64,000 nt of DNA from the NCBI RefSeq assembly GCF_011174705.1, contig NZ_JAANIJ010000001.1, positions 3,100,001-3,164,000 on the forward strand. Direction: 5' to 3'. Made by a program: the position numbers and the translations under genes. The stretch is from Tessaracoccus coleopterorum. GTDB lineage: Bacteria; Actinomycetota; Actinomycetes; Propionibacteriales; Propionibacteriaceae. Under the pieces are notes generated by a model. That model was not told the DNA's origin. It saw only the letters and a program-made list of their open reading frames with translations, and ran no database searches. Shown piece after piece: positions 40,977-51,732 of this stretch (position 1 is its first letter; every line of letters begins with the position of its first letter).

Positions 40977-42628
40977 GCCTCCGGTTGCGAAGGGGCGCGG
41001 AGCGAAGGGCGGCCAACGCCTCGCGGTTCGTGGGGAACAGCTCGATGCCCTCGAGCAGGCCGAACCGCTCGAACCTCTGGCGTAGGCCGGGGCGGAGCCG
41101 CGCCACGGTCAGCGCGATCCCGCGGTCCGTGAGCGAGGCCCGGATGCCGTGGAACGCCTCGGCACCCGTGACGTCGACGTCGGTGATCCCCTCGGCATCG
41201 AGAACCACCGCCCGTAGGTCGTTCCCGTGGCCGTCCACCACGCGCTCGACGGCGGACGTGAGCGCCGAGGCATTGCCGAAGAAGATCGGGGCCGAGAAAC
41301 GCAGCACGACGATTCCGTCGGTCACGGCGAAGTCCCCGCCCGTGGCCGTCGTCACCGATGCGCCCGGATCCATCGGCTCCTCGAGAAACTCGACGGCCGG
41401 GGAGCCTGCGCGGCGCACCAGGTTGATCAGTGACAGGACGAAGGCCAGCAGCAGGCCGCTGATCGGTCCCAGCACGAGGACGCCGAGCAGGCATACGAGG
41501 GCCACCGCAAGCTCGGAGCGGGACTGGCGGGCGATGGTGGCCAGTTCGTCGATGCCCAACAGCTTCAGCACCGCCACCGCCACCACCGCGCCGATGGCTG
41601 GCATCGGGATCGGTTCGAGCAGCGCCGTGCCGACGAGCAGCAGCAGGAGGGTGCCGGCTGCCAGCACGAGGCTCGGCAACTGGGTGCGGGACCCGACCTG
41701 ATCCATGGCCGCCGTGCGTGACGTGGACGAGCCCACCGCAAACGACATCGAGAACCCGGCCGTGACGTTGGCGGCTCCGAACGCCAGCAGGTCACGGTCC
41801 GGAGAGACCCGGTACCCGCGCTTGGCCCCGTAGGACTGCGAGATCAGCACGCCCTCGGCCGTTGCGACCAGCGCGAGGGCCAGGGCGGAGGGCACCAGCG
41901 AGAGCCACTGCTCGAGCGCCAGCGATGGCACGGCCATCCGCGGCAGCCCCGCGGGCACCTCGCCGAGCACCGCGATCCCCGCCGACTCCAGCTTGAACAC
42001 CACGGTCGCGACCGTCGTGAGCACCAGCACGATGAGAGCCGCGGGCGCCGCCGGGGCGAACCTGCGACCAGCCAGCAGCACCGCGAGCGCGGCAGCCGCC
42101 ATCGCTGCCGAGGCGACGGACGTCTGCCCCAGGTGGGTCACCAGCGTGAAGAGCCTGGGGAAGAACTCCTCGTCACTGGGGAGGCGGATTCCCAGCATCT
42201 TGGCCACCTGGCTGAGCAGCACCTCGAGCGCGAGCCCGCCCACGAACCCGACGAGAATGGGGCGCGAGAGGAAATTCGCGAGCGCGCCGAGCTTCAACAC
42301 CGAGGCGGCCACCAGAAACAGCCCACACAGGATCGCCTGGGCGGCGGCCATGGCCGCGAAGTTGTCACCGGCAACACCCAGGGCGGTCAACGACGAGAAC
42401 ACCAGCGCCGCGGCGGCCGCGTCCGGGACGCGACGACCTGACGCGACGAGACGAGCAGCGCGTAGACGATGGTGGGCACGATCAGGGCCGCGAGGCCGGC
42501 GGTGACGGGCAGACCGGCGATCTGCGCGTAGCCGATGTTCAGGGCACCGAGATGGCAAGGAGCGTGACGCCCGCCAGCGCCTCCCTCGCAAAGTTGTCGG
42601 CCCTCAGGCCTGGGAGGAGTCTGCCCAT
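40960..42628 (-). CDS. SulP-family anion transporter with STAS domain
   Basis: SulP proteins transport sulfate, bicarbonate or other anions. The N-terminal AGVTLLAISVPLNIGYAQIAG, the FLSRPILVGFVGGLALEVLL segment and the SSTSRTAAMDQVGSRTQLPS region are family signatures. About twelve membrane segments precede a C-terminal STAS domain (about residues 425-540, IVVLRFSAPIFFGNASALTS and LDAEGITDVDVTGAEAF). Two or three single-base losses near the N-terminal end (42430, 42441 and 42542) restore the frame. About 557 residues. The anion is undetermined. It is divergent from the LuxR gene. Confidence 0.88.
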
Positions 42629-42723
42629 TTCACCAGCTCTCTTTCGGCCGGTGCGGGCCCGTCCGCGCACCAGTCCCAACCTTGAAGCCCCGATGGGCGC
42701 GAGTCCAGCACAGCGGGGTGATC

Positions 42724-42740
42724 TCATCCGAATCTGATGA
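42724..42740. promoter_or_regulatory. Shared palindrome copy 2, TCATCC-GAATC-TGATGA
   Basis: TCATCC (42724-42729) and TGATGA (42735-42740) keep the five-base spacing of copy 1 with one arm mismatch. The site lies 95 bases before sulP and 60 bases before luxR, in their shared 172-base promoter region, which is otherwise featureless. Confidence 0.6.
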
Positions 42741-42800
42741 GCCGCAGGCGGCCCATGTCATCACTACGATGACCAGCGTGGTCGAACTAACCGAGCTGCT

Positions 42801-45395
42801 GTGGATCCAGTCGCCGTGGTTTCTCACGTTTCCCCCGAGACGGGCGCAAGGACCCCGGCCCGTGCCCGGCTGCTCGGGAGGCTGGACGACGCTGTGGGCG
42901 CGTCCACGGTGACGGTCGTGGCCGCCCCGTCCGGGTTCGACAAGACCACGCTGCTGTCGGCGTGGGCGGTGGGCCGCCCCGGCCACACCGCGTGGCTCAC
43001 CCTCACCCAGCACGACCGCGACGACCAGGACCTCATCCTCGCGGGCATCGCCAGCGCGCTCTCGCGGGTGGAGACCGGGGCGGATGAAGGGCCGCCGTCA
43101 CCGCGGGTGAGCTGGGGGTGGGGACGGGCGCATCACGATCAGCCGCATCGTCGCCGCCGTCGCGGCGCTGGGCGAGGTCGTGGTCGTGATAGACGACGCG
43201 CAGCACGGGGAAGGATCCCCGCTTCAGGGTGATCGACGTCCTCGTGGCGCTGGCGGGTGGGCGGCTGCGGTTCATCGTCGCCGGAGCACCGGTGGTGGCC
43301 TCCTGGTTCGCGGGAGCCCTTGCCGGACGGCACGCGACCTTGATCACGGCCGGTGAACTCGCCATGACGGCGGACGAGGTCGCAGATGAGTACGCCAACT
43401 GGGGAGAGCAGCTGAACGCCACGGACGCGGCAGCGGTCGCTGCCTCGAGCCACGGATGGCCGGTGGCCGTGCGGCTTCAGCGGCTCTCCGGTGGCACGAG
43501 GCGGGTGGGGTCACCGTCACCCGGCGACCGGGAGGCGGGGAGGGACCCGACGACCTGCTCACGGCCTACATCGCCAATTACGTTCTCGCGCCCCTGCGTG
43601 CGGAACTCGCCGACTTTGTCCTCGCGGCCACCACCAGTTCCTTCCTGACGGCCGACCTCGCCAATGCCCTGACCGGGGAACGGACGCCTCCGAGCTGCTG
43701 CCTGAGGCCCTCGAGGTCGGCCTGTTCCTGGACCGCTACCGTGACGCGACGGGCAGGCTGGTCTACCGCTGGAATGAACAGTTCGCGAGCTCGTGTCGCG
43801 CGCTGCTCGCCGACTCCGATGCAGGTAGGGCGCGCGAACTGCACTCCAGGGCGGCGAGATGGTTGTCGACCGTGGTGCCCGTGCAGGCGATCGCACACGC
43901 CCTGGAGTCGGGTGACGACGATCTCGCACTGGAGATCATCCGCGACCAGTGGATCCGGATCGTCACCGAGACCGGAGCCCGGGCGTTGAACGCGCAGTGC
44001 CTGACCCTCCCGTCGCGCTGGCCCGGCACCCCGACATCCTGTTCATCCGTGCGGCCTGTCTGCACCTGCTCGACGACAACCTCGGTGCGCGCCTGCTGCG
44101 GAGCCAGGCATACGCGGCCGGGGTGAGGGACCCGACTGCCGGGACACGCGCACGTTCACCTCGCTGATGGTCTTGGAGGACCACGCGGCCCTCAGCGCGG
44201 CCGCCGATGAGGCGAGGGCCATCATCGGGTTCGGCAGGACCGACCCGGTGATGAACGCCTACCGACTCTTCCTGCTCGGATGGGTCGAGGTGCGGCTGCG
44301 GCGTGACCTCGCGACGGCCGTGCAACTCCTTCGGGCCGCCTCGGGGAGGCGGCCGCTGCCGGGCGTGACGTGCTCGCCCGCCGCGCGGCGGGAAACCTGC
44401 TGTTGGCGCTCAGCTACGGCGGCCGGTTCGCCTCCGCCCGCCAACTCCTCGAAGGGCACCCGCCGAGGACCCGGAGGACGACTGGCACCGCTACGACGGT
44501 GGCATCGCCGCCTTCGCCAGCGGGTTGACCGACTACTGGCAGGGGCGGCAGGAGTCGGCGCAGAGGACCTTCCAGGCGTTGGCCGACACGGCGGGACACG
44601 GGGCGTCATACTCCGCGTTGGCCCGCGTCTTCGTCGCCTTCTGCGCCGCCGACCAGGGCTCGCCCGAGGCGGTCCAGTCCGCGCGGGGGCTGCTGGCCGG
44701 GGTCAGCTCCGAGGAGGCGCAGGGCGTCCCGTGGCCCGCCTACCGCGCCATCGCCGAGGCCAGGCTCCTTGCGGCCTCGGGGAACCTGAGGCGGCGTTCG
44801 CCGTCATCGACGCCCTGGCCGAGGCCCCGACATCCCGGTGGTGCGCGCGATGGCCGCCGAACTGCTGCGCAGCGGCGGACGGCTTGCCGATGCGGCCCGT
44901 CAGTTGCGTGGCATCGCGCCGTCAGGCATGCAACTGTCCTACGTCGCGGCCGGCGCGACCCTGACGGCCGCGCTCATCGCGCACCAGCACGGCGACCACG
45001 AGCGCGCGCACGAACTGCTCGAGCGGTCGCTGGATGCGGGCGTCCCGGAGGGGGTGGTGCAGCCGTACCGGTCGCGCGATCCGCGCCTGAGGGAACTGCT
45101 GGCGGCGCACGCGGCGTGGGGGACGGGTCATGGCGCGTTCGTCGCGGCCCAGGTCGCGGCGCTCGATGAGACCCGCGGCGCGACGCCCGGCCTCGGGGAG
45201 CCTCTCTCGGCACGCGAGCGGGAGGTCTTCGGCTTTCTCCGCACGAGCATGACGGCCCAGGAGATCGCCGACGCCCTGTTCGTCTCCGTGAACACGGTGC
45301 GCACCCACCAGCGGGCCATCTACCGCAAGCTGGGCGTGCCAGGCCGCCGTGAGGCGGCGAGGCTCCGACCGCAGGGCTGGTTTCCTCCGCGCTAG
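42801..45395 (+). CDS. Large MalT-like LuxR-family transcriptional regulator
   Basis: This regulator of about 865 residues has an N-terminal NTPase domain, a long helical repeat region and a C-terminal LuxR helix-turn-helix. The P-loop reads VAAPSGFDKTTLLSAWA, with Asp where the usual MalT-type loop has Gly; the Walker B aspartates are in VVVIDDAQHG. The HTH is LSAREREVFGFLRTSMTAQE through VSVNTVRTHQRAIYRKLGV. Members are signal-gated activators. Many single-base losses occur (near 43110, 43205, 43505, 43680, 44010, 44135, 44345, 44465, 44793 and 44828). Its stop shares CTAG with the converging herA gene. It is the probable regulator of the surrounding cluster. Confidence 0.85.
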
Positions 45396-46478
45396 TCGCC
45401 GGAGCGCAAAGGCACCCGCACGTCACCACCGGCCTCCTCCGTGAGGCGGGCCCCATCTGGACGAAGGTGGGCTCGGCGATGAACCCGCCCGCGAACAGGG
45501 CCTGACCCTGTGCGAAGCCCGGGGCGCGGGCGATGTTGTGTTCGCCCGCGAAGCCGAAGATGTTGCCGAGCTCCACGAGATCGCGGGGTGCGTTGACGCG
45601 CATCAGCCCCAGGTTGTCGCATTGGGAGAGCACGTTGGGGTGGATCTTCGTCGGCCGCTGGGTCGAGAGGAAGAGCCACAGCCCGAACTTACGGCCCTCC
45701 GCCGCGATCTGCACGAGCTGCTCGGTGAGGGCCCGCTCGACCGCGGTGCGCGGTTCGGGTGAGCAGAGGTTGTGCGCCTCATCGATGACGATGAGGATCG
45801 GGCGTCGCTCCTCGCGCCGCGCCCACAGGTGCTCCAGCACCGCCAGGGCTGCGACCTTCGGCTCGGCGGGGTGCGGGAAACCGCCCAGATCCAGCACCGT
45901 GGCTCGGGGCGCTCGTCGATGATGTCGGTGACGGAGTCGTCCCGAAGGACCACAGATCCCAGTCGAGCACCTGCAGGTTGTCGATGCGGTTGGCCAGCGC
46001 CGCCATCGCGGGCTGCCCGAGGCACGCAGCGTGGCGAGGACCTCGGCGCCGTCGAAGGTGGCCGGGTCGTTCTCGCCGTGAACGAGCACGTTGTACTCCT
46101 CGGCGTCCAGGACCGGGTCGAGCTGCAGGAGAGCTGCCTTGGAGGCGGGGAGAGATCCGTGTACCGGGCGCGCAGGCGCTCCCCGGTGGAGGCCTTCCCC
46201 GAGCGGAGGACACGGATGTCGACCTCCGCCAACCGGGCCGCGTCCTCCGGGCCGGCGGTGGGGCGGGTCTCGGCAAGGCGCACGAAGTCGCCGTTCGGGT
46301 CCAGGATCAGCATCGGCAACTCAGTGTGGAGCAGCAACTGCTCAAGGATCACGCCGAGGGCGTAGGTCTTGCCACTGCCGCTCTGCCCACACCAGAAGGT
46401 GTGCCGGTTGAACCTGCGCGCGTCAAGGCGCGCCGCGTCGGCCCCGCCCAACGTCGTCCCGATGGTGAACTCGGTCAT
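45392..46478 (-). CDS. HerA-like P-loop ATPase (DUF87)
   Basis: This HerA/FtsK-superfamily ATPase has an N-terminal short beta region, the Walker A WCGQSGSGKTYALGVILEQL near residue 35 and a Walker B IVIDEAHNLCSPE near residue 225. The sensor-like LFLSTQRPTKIHPNVLSQCD and GNIFGFAGEHNIARAPGF come after. HerA-like proteins pump or translocate DNA, but solitary actinobacterial forms have no set role. No NurA, Sir2 or other nuclease partner adjoins it. AGAGAGGAC precedes the ATG at 46478. Single-base losses occur near 45452, 45905, 45945, 46018 and 46150. About 363 residues. Its promoter region is shared with the DUF1254 operon. Confidence 0.82.
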
Positions 46479-46568
46479 CAGCCGTCCTCTCATGCACCGG
46501 CGACGTCGGCCGCCTGGGACACAAGTCAAGCAGGCGACGGCCTCCGGGCGCAGGCCCGGCGCCGGAAA

Positions 46569-46585
46569 TCATGCACTCTGGATGA
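46569..46585. promoter_or_regulatory. Shared palindrome copy 3, TCATGC-ACTCT-GGATGA
   Basis: TCATGC (46569-46574) and GGATGA (46580-46585) keep the five-base spacing with one arm mismatch. The site lies 90 bases before herA and 57 bases before the first DUF1254 gene, in their shared promoter region. The distances almost equal those of the other copies. Confidence 0.65.
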
Positions 46586-46642
46586 TGCGCAGTGACGGGC
46601 CCGGGAACCATCATGGTCCAGCCACCACAGAAAGGCGTGCAG

Positions 46643-47581
46643 ATGAACGCTCCCAATCCCGTCACCTTTGCGAACTTCGTCCGAGCTGAGAGTGAGCGCA
46701 TGTTCGCCGGTATCGCGGCAGCCGCCGCCCCAACGAGTGGAGCCACTTCAGGGTCCCGACGCCGGTGGAGCAGCAGACGGTGATCAGGATGAACCGGGAC
46801 ACGCTGTACAGCGCCGTCATCCTCGACATCTCGGAGGGCGGCACGATCACGCTTCCGGACGCCGGATCCCGCTACCTGTCGGTGATGCTGGTCAACCTCG
46901 ACCACTACATCCCCGCGTACTCCACGCCGGTGGCACGTATGAGCTGACCGCCGAGGAGATCGGGAGCGACTACGTGATGGCCACGGCCCGCCTCCTCGTG
47001 GACCCGGAGGATGCCGACGATGTCGCGGCCGTCAACGCGCTCCAGGACCAGTTCAGGGCCCACTCGGTTGCCGGCCGGGCGTTCCAGCCACAGGACTTCG
47101 ATCAGGAGTCCCTCGCCGCCGTGCGCGCCCCGCTGATCGAACTGGCCCGCGGCCTGGACGGGCTCGCCGGGTGCTTCGGAACCCGGGACCAGGTCGAACC
47201 GATCCGCCACCTGCTCGGTTCGGCCTCCGCCTGGGTGGGCTCCCCGAGGAGGAGGCCTACTACATCAACGTCGACCCCGGTCTGCCGACGGGCAGCTACG
47301 AGTTGGCCGTGCGGGACGTCCCCGTCGACGGGTTCTGGTCCATCACCGTCTACAACGCCGAGGGATACGTCGTGCCCAACGCGACCGGCGCCTACAGCAT
47401 CAACAACATCACAGGCGTCCGCGAGCCCGACGGATCGATCATCGTCCGCTTCGGCGGCGACCCGGAGCGCCCGAACGCCCTTCCGATCACCGACGGCTGG
47501 AACTACCTTGTGCGTATGTACCGGCCACGCCCCGAGGTGCTCGACGGCACCTGGAACTTCCCGACCCTTGGAGACAACTGA
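46643..47581 (+). CDS. DUF1254/DUF1214 protein (first copy)
   Basis: This protein of about 314 residues joins an N-terminal DUF1254-like part (RMNRDTLYSAVILDISEGG, TITLPDAGSRYLSVMLVNLD) to a C-terminal DUF1214 part (VPVDGFWSITVYNAEGYVVP, INNITGVREPDGSIIVRFGG). Such proteins are beta-rich and common in actinobacteria and proteobacteria; their biochemical activity is not established. No clear signal peptide is seen here. AAGGCGTG stands before the ATG. Single-base losses occur near 46728, 46932 and 47240. It starts the operon DUF1254, DUF6325-like, SHOCT, GAP, DUF1254. Confidence 0.8.
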
Positions 47582-47582
47582 G

Positions 47583-48019
47583 ATGGATGACACCTACACG
47601 TTCGGACCGGTCGAGTTCTTCGTCATCGAGTTCGTGGGCGACGGACCCGATCCCGCCGTCCTGGCGAGCCTGGCCGAGCTGAGCGCGGCAGGCACAGTGC
47701 GCGTGCTCGACCTCGTCACCGCCGTCCGCGGCCCGGAAGGCGACGTGGTCATGACGGAGCTCGCCCAGACCTCGGCGGCCACCGCGTTACCGGACCTCGC
47801 CTTCAGGGGACTCGTGGCAGAAGAAGACCTGGTCGAGATGCTCACCGGGGCGCCCCAGGGGTCCGGAGTGGCCATCGCGGCCCTCGAACTGCTCTGGGCC
47901 ACTGAACTGGCCGCCCGCGTCGCGGCCGCTCAGGGCCGGGTCGTGCGCTCCGAGCGCATCCCCGCCCGCTGATCAATGAACTGCTCGCGGCCGCCACCGC
48001 GCTGGAAGAGGAGAACTGA
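47583..48019 (+). CDS. DUF6325-like protein
   Basis: This small acidic protein of about 145 residues has the layout of the DUF6325 family: YTFGPVEFFVIEFVGDGPDP, then GTVRVLDLVTAVRGPEGDVV, a Gly-rich middle and a C-terminal helix ending ELLAAATALEEEN. Members are probable cytoplasmic proteins of unknown function that tend to lie beside SHOCT-domain genes, as here. One base is missing near 47965 (CCC for CCCC); without it the frame stops early at 47972. The ATG is one base after the DUF1254 stop and the next ATG is one base after its own stop, so the genes are tightly coupled. Confidence 0.65.
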
Positions 48020-48020
48020 C

Positions 48021-48343
48021 ATGGTGTTCATCGCACGGGGAGGACGCCCGGGGCTGCTCGGCATGGCGGCGCGCACCGCCGTCGTCGCAGGCACCGCCAC
48101 GGCCGTCAGCGGGGCCGTCGCACGCCGCCAGAGCGATCGTGCCTACGATCACGCCGCCGCGCAGGCCGCGCAGGTCCCGCAGCCCGCAGCCGAGCCGGCC
48201 CAGGCGGTGGCCCCGGTCGCCGCGCCCGCTGCGCCGGCCGGCGACATCGTCTCGCGCCTGCAGCAGCTCGGCGCCCTGCAGCAGCAGGGCCTCATCACCG
48301 CCGAGGAGTTCGCCCTCGCGAAGCAGCAGTTGCTGGGGGCTGA
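48021..48343 (+). CDS. SHOCT-domain protein
   Basis: This protein of about 107 residues has a small hydrophobic N-terminal segment (MAARTAVVAGTATAVSGAVA), an Ala/Pro-rich linker (PQPAAEPAQAVAPVAAPAAP) and a C-terminal SHOCT motif (VSRLQQLGALQQQGLITAEE, then FALAKQQLL). One base is missing in the G run at 48335-48339. Restoring it creates the TGA at 48341, separating this gene from the GAP-family gene that otherwise appears fused. SHOCT modules mediate oligomerisation; two such proteins exist in this cluster, which suggests partner proteins at the membrane. Confidence 0.7.
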
Positions 48344-48347
48344 CCGG

Positions 48348-49021
48348 GTGCTTGAGATTCTGGGGGCCGTGCTGCCCAACGCCGTCGCCATCGCCATCAG
48401 CCCGGTTCCTATCATCGCGGTCATCCTGATGCTCATGTCCCCGCGGCCGGTGCAACTCGGCCTCGGCTTCCTCGTCGGCTGGTTCGTCGGCATCGTCGTG
48501 GCCGTGACGGCGTTCACGCTGCTGGCCGGGGTGATCCCGGAACCGGCCGAGACAGGGAGGGTCAGCCCGTCATCGGCGTCATCCAGCTCGTCCTCGGCGT
48601 GGCGTTGCTGGCGCTCGCCGTCAGACAATGGCGCGGCAGACCCGAGGCCGGGACCGAGCCACAACTGCCGGCCTGGATGTCGAAGATCGACACGATGGGA
48701 CTGCCCGCGGCCGTCGGCCTCGCGTTCGCGCTGGCCGCCGTCAACCCCAAGAACCTCCTCGTCTCCGCCGCCGCCGGAAGCACGATCGGTCGTTCCGGGG
48801 TCGAGACCGCTACCGCGATTGCCATCGGTGCGGTCTTCACGGTCATCGCGGCGCTCAGCGTCGCCGTCCCCGTCGTCCTCGCCCTGGCCGCACCCGCCAA
48901 GGCCGCAACCGCCCTGGCGGCACTGCGCACCTGGCTCACCATCAACAACGCCACCATCATGGCGGTCGTCATGGCCCTGCTCGGCGCACAGGTCATCGGC
49001 AAGGGCCTCGGAAGCTTCTGA
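48348..49021 (+). CDS. GAP-family (Sap) membrane protein
   Basis: This is a six-helix membrane protein of the GAP/Sap family, known in mycobacteria for roles in moving surface glycolipids such as sulfolipid or glycopeptidolipid. Seen are VLPNAVAIAISPVPIIAVIL at the N terminus, FLVGWFVGIVVAVTAFTLLA, LAAVNPKNLLVSAAAGSTIG and the final IMAVVMALLGAQVIGKGLG. The GTG start at 48348 (MLEILGAV) follows the repaired SHOCT stop by 4 bases. One base is missing near 48555 (GGGA for GGGGA). About 225 residues is normal. Lipid export is an inference from relatives. Confidence 0.8.
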
Positions 49022-49059
49022 CCCGGTCCCCTCCCAGATCCCAGCGAAAGGAACACCGC

Positions 49060-50393
49060 ATGCTCCCGGAACCACCCACCGGCCTGCCGGAGGCCTACAC
49101 CTTCGGCTTCCCGCTCGTGTTCAACCTCGACCAGGTCAACCGCTACGTCTCCGAGGGCGTCGGGGCCAACCCCGCGGCGCCCTTCAACCGGTTCAGCCAC
49201 GCCCGCACGCTGGCGGGGCCCGAGGACACCTTCGTGTCCATCAACAACGACACCCTCTACTCGATGGCCCAGATCGACCTGAGCGTCGGGCCGGTGTTGT
49301 TGTCGACCCCGGACACCGGCGGGCGCTACTACGTGCTGCAGTTTGTCGACGCATGGACCAACAACTTCGCCTACGTCGGCCACCGCGCCACGGGCACCTC
49401 CGCCCAGCGGTTCCTGCTCGTGCCGCCAGGGTGGGAAGGCAGCGCACCCGAGGGCGTGCGCGTGATCAAGGCACCCACCTCTGTCTTCTCGATCGTCGGG
49501 CGCTGGGCGTGCACCGGCGTCGACGATCTTCCCGCCGTCCACGCCCTGCAGGACGCGGCCACCCTCACCCCGCTGGATGGGGATGCGGTGGGCGCGGGCA
49601 TCCCGGTGCCCGACGCTCGGGTGTCGGAGGACCTGCTGTTCCTGGAGAAGCTGCGGCTCTGGTCGCAGGCATTCCCGCCGGCGCCGAGCGACGCGACGGC
49701 GCTGGCGGCGCTCGCACCGCTGGGTGCCGCGACGGCCGGGGAGAGCCCTACGTAGGCGTCGATCCGGCGGTGGCGCAGGGCTGGGGTGCCGCGCTCGACG
49801 GCGCACGGGGTGCCCTGCTCGAGTTGCTGCGCACCGGCATGGTGCCCATCGTCAACGGGTGGCAGCTGCCCTTCCACGCCTTCGACTACAACACCGACTT
49901 CTTCGAGGTCGGCGCCCTCGACGCGCCCGCCTACACATCCGTGCCCGCGGAGTTGAAGTACGTGACCCGTGCGGCCGCGGCCATGGGCGGGTTGTGGGGA
50001 AACCACGCCTATGAGGCGGTCTACGCGCCCACCTACGTCGACGCGGACGGCGAGCAGCTCGACGGCGGCAACGCGTACACGCTCACGCTGAACCCCACCC
50101 CGCCCGCCGGTGCGTTCTGGTCGCTGACCATGTACTCGGTGCCGGAGTTCTTCCTCGTGGCCAACGACGCCGGACGCTACTCGATCGGAAGCAACACCCC
50201 GGGCATCATCTGTGGCGACGACGGCTCCCTGACCATCCACATGAGTGCCGCCGAGCCGGCCGATCCACAGGCCCGGGCGAACTGGCTTCCGGCGCCGGAC
50301 GGCCCGTTCCGCCCGATGCTGCGCGTGTACGAGCCCGACGAGTCGATCGTCGACGGGCGCTATGAGCTGCCCGCCGTCGTGCGCGTCCGGTAG
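49060..50393 (+). CDS. DUF1254/DUF1214 protein (second, longer copy)
   Basis: This full-length DUF1254-DUF1214 protein has about 445 residues. The N-terminal DUF1254 domain shows PEAYTFGFPLVFNLDQVNRY, FVSINNDTLYSMAQIDLSVG and GGRYYVLQFVDAWTNNFAYV; the C-terminal DUF1214 shows TPPAGAFWSLTMYSVPEFFL and YSIGSNTPGIICGDDGSLTI. It is related to but longer than the copy at 46643. No signal peptide is seen. CGAAAGGA precedes the ATG. One base is missing near 49740 (GGGGA for GGGGGA). It is the last gene of the operon and converges with the MFS gene. Activity is unknown. Confidence 0.85.
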
Positions 50394-50396
50394 GCC

Positions 50397-51677
50397 TCAC
50401 GCGGCCGCATGCTCCTCTGCGACCTCGTCGGCGGCGGGTTCCCGCAGCTCGTGCTCGTCGACGAGGCGCTGAGGAACCCGTGTGCCGACGTAGGCGGTCG
50501 ACGCGAGCATGAGGACGACGACGCCCGCGATCACCACGGGGATGCCGAACAGTTCGGCGATCTGGCCGCCCACGAGCGCGCCCAGCGGCATGGCGCCGAA
50601 GGCGACCACGCGGGCCGCGCCCTGCACCCGGCCGAGCAGGTGCCCGGGCACCATCCGCGGCCGGATCGACCCGCCGATCACGTTGCCCATCACCCCGAAC
50701 AGTCCTGCGCCGAGCAGGAAGCCCATCAGCGACCACAGACCGGGCCAGAACAGTGGGAGCAGGTTCAGCAGCGCATTGACGCCCCAGCAGACCACCACGA
50801 CGTGCATCTCCTTGAACCGCTTGGCCGCGGGTCCGGCCAGCGTGCTGCCGATCACTGCGCCGATGGGCATGGCGATCAGGGCGAGCGACCATGCCTGCGG
50901 GGTGAGCCCTCCGCGGACCCGGGTCCGACCAGCCACAACAGGATGAGCGCGGAGATCGCCGTCCCGCCGAAATTCCAGACGCCGGCCGCGATCAGCATGG
51001 GGCGCAGCACCGGGTGTCGCCACACCGTCGAGACGCCCTCGCGCAGCTCAGCGGTGATGGAGGTGCCGACCTCCGGCTCGGGGCGACGCGCGACGAAGCT
51101 GCCGCGCAGCCCGACCGCGAGCACGATGATCGCGGCAGCCACCACCAGCGCGGGGCCCCGGTAACCCAGGCGGCACCCAGCGCCATCAGGACGCCGGCCA
51201 GCGGCGGGCCGGCGAACCCGTTGGCCACCGACTCGACGGCCAGCAGTTTCGAGTTGGCGCCGCGCAGGTCGACCGCGTCGCGCCCGACCAGCGCGGGTAC
51301 CTGGGCCTGGGCCGCCAGGTCGGTGAACACCTCGGTGACGCCGTAGGCGAACGCGAATGCCACGAGCACCCACGTGCCGAGCAGGTCGAGGGCCGCCAGT
51401 GTGCCCAGGCCGCCGAGGATCACGGCGCGCACGCCGAGCCCTACGAGCATCGTCCTGCGGCGGTCCCACCGGTCGACGAGGACGCCCGCCGGGATGCCGA
51501 ACACGAGCCAGGGGAGCCAGACGGCCGCGGTCAGGGCCCCGATCAGGAGGGGGAGCGGGTCAGTGTGATGGCGATCAGCGGGACGCCGGTCTGCACGATG
51601 CCGTCGGCCAGGTTGGCGAGCCCGACGGCGGACAGGTGGGCGGTGAAGCGGGGGTTGCCGCGGTGGGCCTGTGACAT
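50397..51677 (-). CDS. MFS transporter (multidrug efflux-like)
   Basis: This is a major facilitator protein with about twelve hydrophobic segments. The MFS motif-A-like VLVDRWDRRRTMLVGLGVRA lies between helices 2 and 3, and GVTEVFTDLAAQAQVPALVG and LLGRVQGAARVVAFGAMPLG are typical of the enterobactin/macrolide exporter-like group. GGAGG lies 8 bases before the ATG at 51677. Single-base losses occur near 50921, 51156 and 51556. About 428 residues. It is divergent from an ArsR-type regulator that probably represses it. The substrate is unknown. Confidence 0.85.
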
Positions 51678-51700
51678 GTGAAAACCTCCGTTAAGATGGG

Positions 51701-51732
51701 TGCAGAACAAGTTATGCCAAGCTTTCTCTGCA
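51701..51732. promoter_or_regulatory. Inverted repeat in the MFS-ArsR promoter region
   Basis: TGCAGA (51701-51706) and TCTGCA (51727-51732) flank a 20-base A/T-rich centre in the 71-base gap between the divergent genes. It is a candidate operator for the adjacent regulator. Confidence 0.4.

Noticed and set aside
45392-46478. HerA-based antiphage system
   Set aside because: Such systems pair HerA with a nuclease or Sir2-type partner. The neighbours here are a regulator and DUF1254 genes, so a defence call is not supported.
48021-49021. A natural fusion of SHOCT and GAP domains in one protein
   Set aside because: The fusion arises only because a G is missing at 48335-48339; with it restored a TGA follows the SHOCT motif and a GTG starts the GAP protein.
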